Source of the DNA: Candidatus Cryptobacteroides fimicaballi
GTDB taxonomy: Bacteria; Bacteroidota; Bacteroidia; Bacteroidales; UBA932
DNA: 33,114 bases
Direction: 5' to 3'
Assembly: GCA_018065485.1 (NCBI GenBank)
Contig: JAGHTF010000035.1
Location: 1-33,114 of the forward strand
The notes under the pieces are model-generated. The model had not been told where the DNA came from. It worked only from the letters and a program-made list of their open reading frames with translations, and made no database searches. A program made the translations under genes and the position numbers. Shown here piece by piece: positions 23,464 through 30,838 of this stretch; the stretch's first letter is position 1, and each line of letters starts with the position of its first letter.

Positions 23464-24084
23464 TTACTGCTGCTTATGGCATTTGCATTTGCCTTCGCCG
23501 TGGCACTCTCCCTCTTCGTGGCAATTGCCTTCGCCGGAGCATTCGCCGTCACATTCCCCGTGGCATCCGCCGTGACATCCGCCGCAGCCTTCCCTGGGAA
23601 CGAATTCGCCGTGCAGGCCTTCGGTAAGCTCTTTCTCGGTAGCTTCGCGCACGCTTTCAACCTTCCCGGTAAAGTGCAGTGTCTTGCCTGCCATCGGATG
23701 GTTGAAATCCATAGTGACCGTGTCTTCCTGAATTGCGGCAATCTTGCCCTGAACCACCTGACCGGAGGTGTTGAGCATAGGTATTATAAGGCCTACCTGA
23801 AGCAGGTCTTCGCGTATGCGTCCGTCCTGGTCGGCAAAGGATTCCTTGGGAATCTCGAACTTGTATTCAGGGTGATACTCTCCGTAGCCTTCCGTGGCGC
23901 TCAGAACAAAGTCGAAACTGTCGCCTTCCTGCTTGTCTTCCAGTTCTTCCTCGAATCTGGGAAGCAGCATTCCTGTCCCGTGGATATAGTCCAGAGGCTT
24001 GTCCGATCCGGCTTTGTCTGCGATTTTTCCTTCAACTTCCAGCTCATAGCTCAGAGCTACCACTTTGTTCTTCGAAATCTTCAT
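23464..24084 (-). CDS. slyD: SlyD-type FKBP peptidyl-prolyl isomerase with metal-binding tail
   Basis: A 206-residue prolyl cis-trans isomerase and chaperone. The FKBP domain is split (about 1-70 and 125-155) by the SlyD insert-in-flap domain (about 71-125), with the signature DFNHPMAGKTLHF at 126-138. Residues 167-206 form a repetitive tail with nine Cys and five His (GCGGCHGGCHGECDGEC and further). It resembles the E. coli SlyD tail, which binds nickel and serves hydrogenase maturation. No signal peptide is present, so the protein is cytoplasmic. It lies 14 nt after tldE and 3 nt before the GT2 gene. Confidence 0.94.
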   Translation of the reverse strand: MKISKNKVVALSYELEVEGKIADKAGSDKPLDYIHGTGMLLPRFEEELEDKQEGDSFDFVLSATEGYGEYHPEYKFEIPKESFADQDGRIREDLLQVGLIIPMLNTSGQVVQGKIAAIQEDTVTMDFNHPMAGKTLHFTGKVESVREATEKELTEGLHGEFVPREGCGGCHGGCHGECDGECSGEGNCHEEGECHGEGKCKCHKQQ

Positions 24085-24098
24085 AATGTAATATTGGT

Positions 24099-25430
24099 TT
24101 ATCCGTTAAAATCTACGTTGCAAAATGCTAAGGTAGGAATAAGTTTTGACATACAGGCACGGGAATCGTCGCCGCAGGCGATAAGATTGCTCCACAAGTC
24201 CACAATATTGCCGGTCACCAGCATTTCTTTCACCGGATATGCGATTTTCCCTTTCTTGAACACGAAGCCTTCTATGCCGAAGGAGAAGTCTCCGGTAGCG
24301 GTGTTGGTGTTGCCGCCGTTGAATTCCGTTACCAGGATTCCGTCTCCGCACATCTCCAATATGTCGTCCCGGGTGAGTCCTGCCCTGGGCCATCCCAGAA
24401 GTTTGGGCCTTACCGGTCCGTCGCAGGTAGGCTCTTTGCCCAGCTTGCCGGCGGAGTATGTGTTCAAAAAGTATTCCCGGATTATTCCTTTATCTATTAT
24501 CACGTGTTCTTTTGCGGCAACTCCCTCGTCGTCGAAGAGGATGCAGTTGGACTCGCCCTTGCGCGCTCCGCAATCTGCAATGGTCATTCCTTCCGGAAAG
24601 ACCTTCTGGCCTTCCTTGCCGTCCAGGAAGGAGTTGTGCTGCTGTACGTTGTCTCCTCTCAGGGCCCTCAGGATGGGAGTCACGAACTTGGAGGAAACTT
24701 CGCGGTCAACCACCATATTGCATCGTCTTCCGCGGCAGTTTCTGGCTCCTATCATAGCGCAGGCCTTGTCGTAGGCGTTGCGGCTTATCTCTTTCCAGAG
24801 CAGGGTAGCGAGTCTGGGAGATTCGGCCCAGTCGAACGAACTGTATTTCTCTCCGTTTTCATCTTCAACGGTAACTTCGCAGAAGTACTCGAAACTGGTT
24901 TCGGTCTGGCGGCAGAAGGTGCCTTGGCTGTCAACGATCAGGGTGTCGTAGATGTTGTCGGAGTACTCGCCCTCTTCAGACACAAGCCTGACCTTTCCGG
25001 GAACTTTCCCCAGGCACGCGGCCAGGGCCGTTTCTTTGCGATGCTTTCCGTCTATGGAACAGTAGGTTTCATCCAGCAGGTCGAGTTCCCTGCCGGTAAC
25101 GGCATTCTTCTGCACCCTTTCCTGGGGAGGAAGGTCCCTGCAGGGGTCGGGGGCGAGCATCTTTACGGTGTCCACCGCTTTGGCGATGAATGCCTCGAGA
25201 GAGTCCTTTTCCAGCTTGTTGGTCGAGAAAGCTCCGAACCTGCCGTCGGCAAAAATCGAAATTCTTACGGAACGGTCGAAGCACGAGGTGCATTTGTCTA
25301 TCCGGGAATCCAGTGTCGATACCAGATTCATCCGGTCCATCACCAGGTTCACCCTGGCTTTCTGCGCTCCGGCTTTCAGTGCCATCGACAGACACTCCTT
25401 TGCAAGTTTTATTTCACTTTCGCTTATCAT
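24099..25430 (-). CDS. tldE: TldE/PmbA, partner subunit of the TldD/E protease
   Basis: A 443-residue TldD/PmbA-family protein without the HExxxH zinc motif, as expected of the TldE subunit. It follows tldD after 1 nt. TldD/TldE form a heterodimeric metalloprotease that degrades unfolded peptides and matures some modified peptides such as microcin B17. The C-terminal block GDFSFGIEGFVFKKGKIAYPVKEMLVTGN is characteristic of PmbA. The pairing with a peptide transporter and dipeptidases in the neighbourhood fits peptide processing. Confidence 0.93.
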   Translation of the reverse strand: MISESEIKLAKECLSMALKAGAQKARVNLVMDRMNLVSTLDSRIDKCTSCFDRSVRISIFADGRFGAFSTNKLEKDSLEAFIAKAVDTVKMLAPDPCRDLPPQERVQKNAVTGRELDLLDETYCSIDGKHRKETALAACLGKVPGKVRLVSEEGEYSDNIYDTLIVDSQGTFCRQTETSFEYFCEVTVEDENGEKYSSFDWAESPRLATLLWKEISRNAYDKACAMIGARNCRGRRCNMVVDREVSSKFVTPILRALRGDNVQQHNSFLDGKEGQKVFPEGMTIADCGARKGESNCILFDDEGVAAKEHVIIDKGIIREYFLNTYSAGKLGKEPTCDGPVRPKLLGWPRAGLTRDDILEMCGDGILVTEFNGGNTNTATGDFSFGIEGFVFKKGKIAYPVKEMLVTGNIVDLWSNLIACGDDSRACMSKLIPTLAFCNVDFNG

Positions 25431-25431
25431 T

Positions 25432-26874
25432 CTATTCTCCTCCCACAGTGAGTTTTCCTATGAGTACCGACGGAATGCCGCAGCTTACCGCCACGCTCTG
25501 CTCTTTCCCGCAGGTCCAGGTTCCGTCGTCGATCTTAAGGTCTGCGGCAACTCCCTTTATGTCGGCCAGGGCCCTGGGTCCGTTGCCGACTATATTGATA
25601 TCCTTAACCGGCATTGTAAGGCGGCCGTTCTCTATCAGGTATCCGCTTTTTACGTAGAATGTGAAATCGCCTTCGCCTATCTTCACTTCTCCGTTGGAGA
25701 AACTGTCCACATAGATTCCGTTGCCGGCCTCTGCAATCAGGTCCTGCACGCTGCCGTCCTTGCCGCTCTCCATATAGGTTGCCCTCATTCGGGGAATCGG
25801 ATTGTACCGGAACGATTCGCGCCTTCCGTTTCCGGTGGGGGCTACCCCATACCAACGGGCGCTTACACGGTCGTGCAGATAAGAGGCGAGAATGCCGTCC
25901 TCTACCATATAGGTCTTCTGTCCGGGGACTCCTTCGTCGTCGAAATTGCAGGCTCCGCGGTTGGCGGGAATGGTTCCGTCGTCGATTATGTTTATTCCCT
26001 TCGGGCAGATACTCTTGCCCATTCTGTCGGCGAACACCGACTGCCCCTTACGGTTGAAGTCGGCCTCGAATGCGTGGCCCATCGCTTCGTGCAGAAGAAT
26101 TCCGCTAGCTCCGGCTCCCATCACGACACTCATCTTGCCTCCCTTCGGCCTTTTTGCGTCGAAGAGGGCATCCACTCCCTTCACCGCCTCCTGTGCCAGT
26201 TCTGTCGCAAGCTGCGGGGTCAGGAATTCCGTACCCGTACGCAGGCTGCGTCCAACCGAGTTCTGAACGGTTTTTCCTTCCTGCTGAAAGATGGTGGTAA
26301 TGGAGAGACTTGCAAGGGGACGGGTCTCGTACTTGAGTTCCCCGTACGAGTTGTACATAAGAATGTCGCTGACCGAGGTCGAAAGCGAGGCGATTACTTT
26401 GCAGCAACGGTTCTCTTTGGCGCGGATAGCGCTTTCGATACTTTCCAGAAACGGCACCGCCGTGCTCAGGGGTTCATTCCTCCAATCTCCGGTAAAGGGA
26501 TAGCGGTCGGCTTTCGGGTTCGGCTTCCCGAAATACCTGTTTGCCGGGGATACCGCCACCTCGGAGCAGACGGCTTCGTCTGCAATCACTCCGGCGGCCG
26601 CTGCAGCTCTGGTCAGGGACGGTATATCGGTGCTCTCGGAATATGCGTAACCTGTTTTTTCGCCGCAGAGCACTCGGATTCCGCATCCGTAGTCCAGATG
26701 CTGCCCTCCGGCGCTCACTGCCGAATCCCGGAGCAGAATGTCGCTGTAGAAGGTGTCCTCGAAATACAGGTCGGCATAGTCTCCTCCGTTCTTGAGAGCT
26801 TGTGCGACAAGTTCTTCAAGGTTGGTTTCACCGATGCCGAACACCCCCAGATAATATTCTTTATTCAGTATCAT
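25432..26874 (-). CDS. tldD: Metalloprotease TldD
   Basis: A 480-residue catalytic subunit of the TldD/TldE protease. The zinc-binding HExxxH is visible as LLHEAMGHAFEAD (His262, Glu263, His267). Further family blocks are RVSARWYGVAPTGNGRRESFR and GEGDFTFYVKSGYLIENGRL. The start ATG lies inside the end of the zeta-like gene (14-nt overlap), which implies coupled translation. tldE follows after 1 nt. Confidence 0.95.
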   Translation of the reverse strand: MILNKEYYLGVFGIGETNLEELVAQALKNGGDYADLYFEDTFYSDILLRDSAVSAGGQHLDYGCGIRVLCGEKTGYAYSESTDIPSLTRAAAAAGVIADEAVCSEVAVSPANRYFGKPNPKADRYPFTGDWRNEPLSTAVPFLESIESAIRAKENRCCKVIASLSTSVSDILMYNSYGELKYETRPLASLSITTIFQQEGKTVQNSVGRSLRTGTEFLTPQLATELAQEAVKGVDALFDAKRPKGGKMSVVMGAGASGILLHEAMGHAFEADFNRKGQSVFADRMGKSICPKGINIIDDGTIPANRGACNFDDEGVPGQKTYMVEDGILASYLHDRVSARWYGVAPTGNGRRESFRYNPIPRMRATYMESGKDGSVQDLIAEAGNGIYVDSFSNGEVKIGEGDFTFYVKSGYLIENGRLTMPVKDINIVGNGPRALADIKGVAADLKIDDGTWTCGKEQSVAVSCGIPSVLIGKLTVGGE

Positions 26875-27439
26875 TCAATTTTTCGAGTATTTGTTCGTAT
26901 TTCTTTTTATTGCGGATGATGGTCACTTCCCCCGAGCCTTCGGCAATTACCGAAAAAGGAGTCTGGGTGTTGTCGCCGAGTACCCATCGGTCGGCCATAT
27001 CCTTATACGTATCAAAGAAATATTGCAGTCCGGTCCGGTATCGGCGTTGAACGGTATCGTCCGTTATATTGTGCCCTCCTGCCTGCACTCTGTTGCGGAT
27101 TCTTTTTATTGCAAGCTCAGGAGATTCCAGCCAAAGGTATATTATGGTAATTCTGTAGCCCTGCTTCCTGGCCTGTTCAAGTATGCGGGTAAGAGTTCTT
27201 GTGGCCAGGGTAGTTTCTATCCCGAAGTCCCTCTCCCTCTCTAGCATATAATTGATTTTCTGCAGCATTACGCGGCTTGCTCCTACTGCCGCCGTACTGG
27301 GGTCGAAGGGGGAGATGCTTTTTGCAAACTCGTCGGAGTTCACGAATTCGTGACAGCCCAGCATCTGGGGCAGCAGCGAGTATGAAGCCGTTGTCTTTCC
27401 GGATCCGTTGCAACCTGATATGATATAGAGATTTGGCAT
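26861..27439 (-). CDS. Zeta-toxin-like P-loop ATPase/kinase
   Basis: A 192-residue P-loop protein of the zeta-toxin / COG4185 predicted ATPase group. Walker A is GCNGSGKTT (9-17), followed by the NSDEFAKSISPFDP block typical of the group and an FGIETTLATRT segment. Some zeta toxins phosphorylate UDP-GlcNAc, but many COG4185 proteins are not toxins. No epsilon-type antitoxin is encoded beside it: the neighbours are a TIGR02757 gene (9-nt gap) and tldD (14-nt overlap). Its tight place in this unit argues for a housekeeping role, with unknown substrate. Confidence 0.82.
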   Translation of the reverse strand: MPNLYIISGCNGSGKTTASYSLLPQMLGCHEFVNSDEFAKSISPFDPSTAAVGASRVMLQKINYMLERERDFGIETTLATRTLTRILEQARKQGYRITIIYLWLESPELAIKRIRNRVQAGGHNITDDTVQRRYRTGLQYFFDTYKDMADRWVLGDNTQTPFSVIAEGSGEVTIIRNKKKYEQILEKLNDTE

Positions 27440-27448
27440 TGTCCTGTG

Positions 27449-28138
27449 TCAGCGGTGGCTTACTCCATATCCGAACAAAGCGAAATCTCCCAGGCAGGGG
27501 TCGTCGGGAAAAATTTCCCTGAAACTGTCCGTGATTTCCAATGCTGTCGTCAGGTTTTTGGATGTGCGCTTGGTAAGTCCGAGGTCGAGGGCCTGCGTGT
27601 GGACGTGGGTGTCCAGAGGTATAATGAGGCTGGTGGGGGAGGAGTTCTTCCAAATTCCCAGGTCAACCTTTCCGTCATTGCGGACCATCCATCGGCGCAT
27701 AAGGTTTATTTTCTTGTCGGCCGCGGCAGGGTCTTCCTTCCTGCCGTAGATGCGGGTTCTTATCTGAGCGTTGCTCAATTTCTCAAGACTTTCCTCCTTA
27801 TTGAAAAATTCCTTGAGATTTCTGCATATCAGGGCGGTCTCGCTCCATTTTATGGTTCTGTGGCAACTGGTATTGTCGCTGCGGTAGTCTCCGCTCATAA
27901 CGTAGTCCAGCGGCCTCCACTCAAGAAAATCGAAGAACCGTTCCAGATCCCTTACAATCATCGGCCTGCGGCCCCAGGCGAAATGCGCCGCGAATACGGC
28001 TGCCGTTTCAATGTCCTGCAGGGTGGCTCCGCGGCGGACGAATTCGGTTGGAAAGGCAATCGGATCTTCTGCAAAATGGACCGGGTCGTTGTATTCTCCG
28101 GCCCAGTCCATAAGCTGTTTCTTGAGTGCCGCCTCCAT
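27449..28138 (-). CDS. TIGR02757/DUF2400 family protein
   Basis: A 229-residue protein of the TIGR02757 family, widespread in Bacteroidetes and of unknown function. The ATG at 28138 is chosen over the longer frame from 28306 because it overlaps the stop of the upstream transporter by 1 nt (TAATG) and the extra 56 residues lie antisense-like over that gene. The segment IPLDTHVHTQALDLGL resembles the PVDTHV motif around the catalytic Asp of HhH-GPD DNA glycosylases, and FALFGYGVSHR ends the protein. A nucleic-acid role is therefore possible but is only inference. Confidence 0.86.
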   Translation of the reverse strand: MEAALKKQLMDWAGEYNDPVHFAEDPIAFPTEFVRRGATLQDIETAAVFAAHFAWGRRPMIVRDLERFFDFLEWRPLDYVMSGDYRSDNTSCHRTIKWSETALICRNLKEFFNKEESLEKLSNAQIRTRIYGRKEDPAAADKKINLMRRWMVRNDGKVDLGIWKNSSPTSLIIPLDTHVHTQALDLGLTKRTSKNLTTALEITDSFREIFPDDPCLGDFALFGYGVSHR

Positions 28139-29835
28139 TATTCGGCAGTGGCGGCTTCGATCTTGCGCAGCATTGCAACCATAATTATTGCCGCAATAAT
28201 GCACAGTGCCATAAGAATGCTCCAGTTTGCCCAGAGAGGAACCTTGTTCCAAAGAAGTCCGGGGATGGAACTCAGGTAGTTGCCTACGGCAGTTGCCGCA
28301 AACCACAGACCCATCATAAGTCCCTTGTATTTCGGAGGAGCTACCTTTGATACGAACGATATTCCCATAGGGCTGAGCAGCAGTTCTGCAAAGGTGAGAA
28401 CCAGATAGGTGCTTATCAGATATGTAGGAACAACGGGGTCGGGAGATACTGTTCCTCCCAACTGGGCGGGAGACTGCTGTCCCATAGAAGCCAGAACCAT
28501 AATAAGGTAACCCACGGCTGCCACGAACATTCCCAGTGCAATCTTCTTGGGCGCCGACGGCTCCATTCCGTTGGAATGCTTCTCAGACTTTCTGGATGCA
28601 AGCGCACTGAAGATGGCCATTGAGATAGGGGTGAGTGCAACTACAAAGAAGGGGTTGAACTGCTGGAAGAGCTGAGGCTGGATTGTAAGAGTCTCGGGCA
28701 TGCCGGCATAAATCGTGTATGCTCCGCCCCACAGTGCTGCAGTGGCTATTCCGCAACCCAGTTTGGCTTTGGCTGTCGATGACTGGAATACTCCGAACAG
28801 GGTATAGACGCTTACTGCGATGAGAGCCAGGATCCAGATGTTGAATCCGAGCTTGGTTGCGCCTGCAACGGAACTTTGGGTGTAATCACGGGCAAACCAG
28901 GTGAGGGACTGTCCGTTCTGATGGAATGCCATCCAGAAGAAGATTACAACTGCAAATACAAGGCACAGGGCAACCACTCTGTCTTTTGTCTGCTTGGGAG
29001 TGAGTTCCACAACTGTCTCGCTGCCGCTGCTTGCAGCCTGTTTTGCGTTTACGTCGGCGTGCTTGAACCACTTTCTTGTAGCGAAATAAATGGCGATTGA
29101 AACAATCAAAGAGATGCAGGCAACTGCGAATCCCATATTGTAGGCCGATGAAAGATGCTCTACGTAGTATGCTCCGAAGTCTCCGGGCAGCATATTGCGA
29201 ACAGCTTCGCCGGGCATCATTGACTTGAGGTCGATGAACTTGCTTACGTTCTCAGGAGAGATTTCACGGTCCATGAACTGGTGTGCAAGTACGGGGATGT
29301 CGGCTTTGTAGATAAGTCCGGCCTTGGAAAGGAATCTGTTGGTAATGGCGGTTGCGGCGGAAGGTGCGAACATTGCGCCAATGTTGATGGCCATATAGAA
29401 CAGGCTGAATGCGGAGTCCCTCTTCGATGAATACTTGGGATCGTCGTAAAGGTTGCCCACGATTACCTGAAGGTTACCTTTGAAGAGACCTGTTCCGAGT
29501 GCGATGAGCAGTAGTGCAGAGAGCATCAGTGTGATGCCAAGTGCGTTTGCCGGAGTGGGTATGGATAGTGCAAGGTACCCCAGGAACATAATGCAGATAC
29601 CTGTAACAACGCATTTTCCATAACCGATTTTGTCGGCGAGGATACCTCCCACTACGGGGAAGAAATATACTACTGCGAGGAAAATGGAATAGATGGTGCT
29701 TGCGAGTGCTCCCGTCCAGCCGAACTTGGCCTGCAGGAACAGCATAAAGATGGCAAGCATAGTGTAGTAGCCGAAACGCTCTCCTGTATTGGCGAGGGCG
29801 AGTGCATACAAAGCCTTAGGCTGTCCTTTGAACAT
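28138..29835 (-). CDS. POT-family proton-coupled peptide transporter
   Basis: A 565-residue major facilitator of the proton-dependent oligopeptide transporter family, importing di- and tripeptides. The N-terminus carries NTGERFGYYTM, the family ERFxYY motif. The usual first glutamate of ExxERF is Asn here. Further features are GGILADKIGYGKCV, the GTGLFKGNLQVIVGNLY block and about 14 membrane segments, including an extended loop with a soluble section near residues 170-210. It is the first gene of the minus-strand run, with a -7 box 34 nt upstream, and its stop overlaps the next start. Confidence 0.93.
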   Translation of the reverse strand: MFKGQPKALYALALANTGERFGYYTMLAIFMLFLQAKFGWTGALASTIYSIFLAVVYFFPVVGGILADKIGYGKCVVTGICIMFLGYLALSIPTPANALGITLMLSALLLIALGTGLFKGNLQVIVGNLYDDPKYSSKRDSAFSLFYMAINIGAMFAPSAATAITNRFLSKAGLIYKADIPVLAHQFMDREISPENVSKFIDLKSMMPGEAVRNMLPGDFGAYYVEHLSSAYNMGFAVACISLIVSIAIYFATRKWFKHADVNAKQAASSGSETVVELTPKQTKDRVVALCLVFAVVIFFWMAFHQNGQSLTWFARDYTQSSVAGATKLGFNIWILALIAVSVYTLFGVFQSSTAKAKLGCGIATAALWGGAYTIYAGMPETLTIQPQLFQQFNPFFVVALTPISMAIFSALASRKSEKHSNGMEPSAPKKIALGMFVAAVGYLIMVLASMGQQSPAQLGGTVSPDPVVPTYLISTYLVLTFAELLLSPMGISFVSKVAPPKYKGLMMGLWFAATAVGNYLSSIPGLLWNKVPLWANWSILMALCIIAAIIMVAMLRKIEAATAE

Positions 29836-29868
29836 AACTTATACTGTTTTGAATAATTTGCGCAATCA

Positions 29869-29876
29869 CAAAGATA
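29869..29876 (-). promoter_or_regulatory. -7 box for the POT transporter gene run
   Basis: On the minus strand TATCTTTG fits TAnnTTTG and would give a leader of about 29 nt before the ATG at 29835. No good -33 box is visible. It faces away from the lpxL box 13 nt further on. Confidence 0.55.
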
Positions 29877-29889
29877 ATAAAAAAATGAT

Positions 29890-29897
29890 TATATTTG
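29890..29897 (+). promoter_or_regulatory. -7 box for the acyltransferase gene
   Basis: TATATTTG fits TAnnTTTG. Its last base is 8 nt before the ATG at 29905, so the message has almost no leader. No -33 TTG is seen at the right distance. Confidence 0.55.
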
Positions 29898-29904
29898 TTT
29901 TTGT

Positions 29905-30834
29905 ATGTCTGTATGTGAAAAACTTAAATACGGCTTGCTTTCCGCCCTGCTGGCGTTGCTTTCTCTAATGCCGCTGTGCCTGCACAGGGCGCTCGGAGCA
30001 CTGGCCGGCTTCGTTATGCAGAATATCGTCGGGTACCGGCGGGGCGTTGCATTGAAGAATATACGGAATGCATTCCCCGAAAAGTCCGATAAGGAAATCG
30101 ACGGAATCCTCCGCAAGTTCTATCGGTACCTCGGAACAATGTTCTGTGAGGCAATCTGGTTCGGTTCCTGCAGGAACAACAAGAAGCGCCTGCGCCGTTC
30201 CCGTATCTGTGAACTCCGCGGGCAGGATTGCCTCAACGCTTGCCTCCGGCGGGGGAAAAGTGTTATGGTCCTGGTCCCGCATATGGGGAATTTCGAAGTC
30301 TTTTCCGGCATTGTGACTTATTCTGGAGACATTCCCCTTGAGGTGTCGGAAAATCATTTCTGTGTCTCGTACAAAGAGCTTCACAACAAGTTCTGGAATG
30401 ACTTTATGTTCGGGAACCGGTTGTCGGGCCTGCTGCAACCCTTGGGATACGACGGTCTTGTGGAGAGTATGAAACTCCTCAGGTATGTGTACAAACATAA
30501 GGACGATTCCTATGTTTTTCATTTTATTACTGATCAGTATCCTTACTCCGAAGGCAATAATGTAGAGGTCGAATTCTTCAATCAGAAGACTGTAAGTATG
30601 ACGGCCGGGGCGGCTATGGCAAAAATGCTTGCTATGCCGGTGCTGTATATGAGAATGCTCTGCCGCCCGGAAGGAGGTTATATTATGGAATATCTCCCTA
30701 TATGCGACGATGCTTCCACCGAGGACATTCAGGATATAACCCAAAGATATTATAGGATGATCGAGGACGATATCCGCACCCAGCCGTGGAACTATCTTTG
30801 GACGCACAAACGTTGGAAAACCCTTAATTATTGA
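29905..30834 (+). CDS. LpxL/HtrB-family lipid A acyltransferase
   Basis: A 309-residue inner-membrane acyltransferase that adds a secondary acyl chain to lipid A. One N-terminal membrane segment lies at about 10-40. The catalytic HX4E motif is His126-MGNF-Glu131 (VPHMGNFE). A later block has FHFITDQYPY, and the C-terminus is QPWNYLWTHKRWKT, as in the family. It is the first gene of a three-gene plus-strand unit and is divergent from the peptide transporter. The acyl donor and position cannot be told. Confidence 0.93.
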   Translation: MSVCEKLKYGLLSALLALLSLMPLCLHRALGALAGFVMQNIVGYRRGVALKNIRNAFPEKSDKEIDGILRKFYRYLGTMFCEAIWFGSCRNNKKRLRRSRICELRGQDCLNACLRRGKSVMVLVPHMGNFEVFSGIVTYSGDIPLEVSENHFCVSYKELHNKFWNDFMFGNRLSGLLQPLGYDGLVESMKLLRYVYKHKDDSYVFHFITDQYPYSEGNNVEVEFFNQKTVSMTAGAAMAKMLAMPVLYMRMLCRPEGGYIMEYLPICDDASTEDIQDITQRYYRMIEDDIRTQPWNYLWTHKRWKTLNY

Positions 30835-30838
30835 CAAT

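Noticed and set aside
24504..26919. Long plus-strand frames opposite tldE and tldD
   Set aside because: Shadow frames caused by codon bias of the real minus-strand genes.
26861..27439. Classical zeta-epsilon toxin-antitoxin pair
   Set aside because: No small antitoxin gene adjoins it; both neighbours are large conserved genes.
28139..28306. N-terminal extension of the TIGR02757 gene
   Set aside because: It lies within the transporter gene. The ATG at 28138, overlapping the transporter stop, gives the normal family start.
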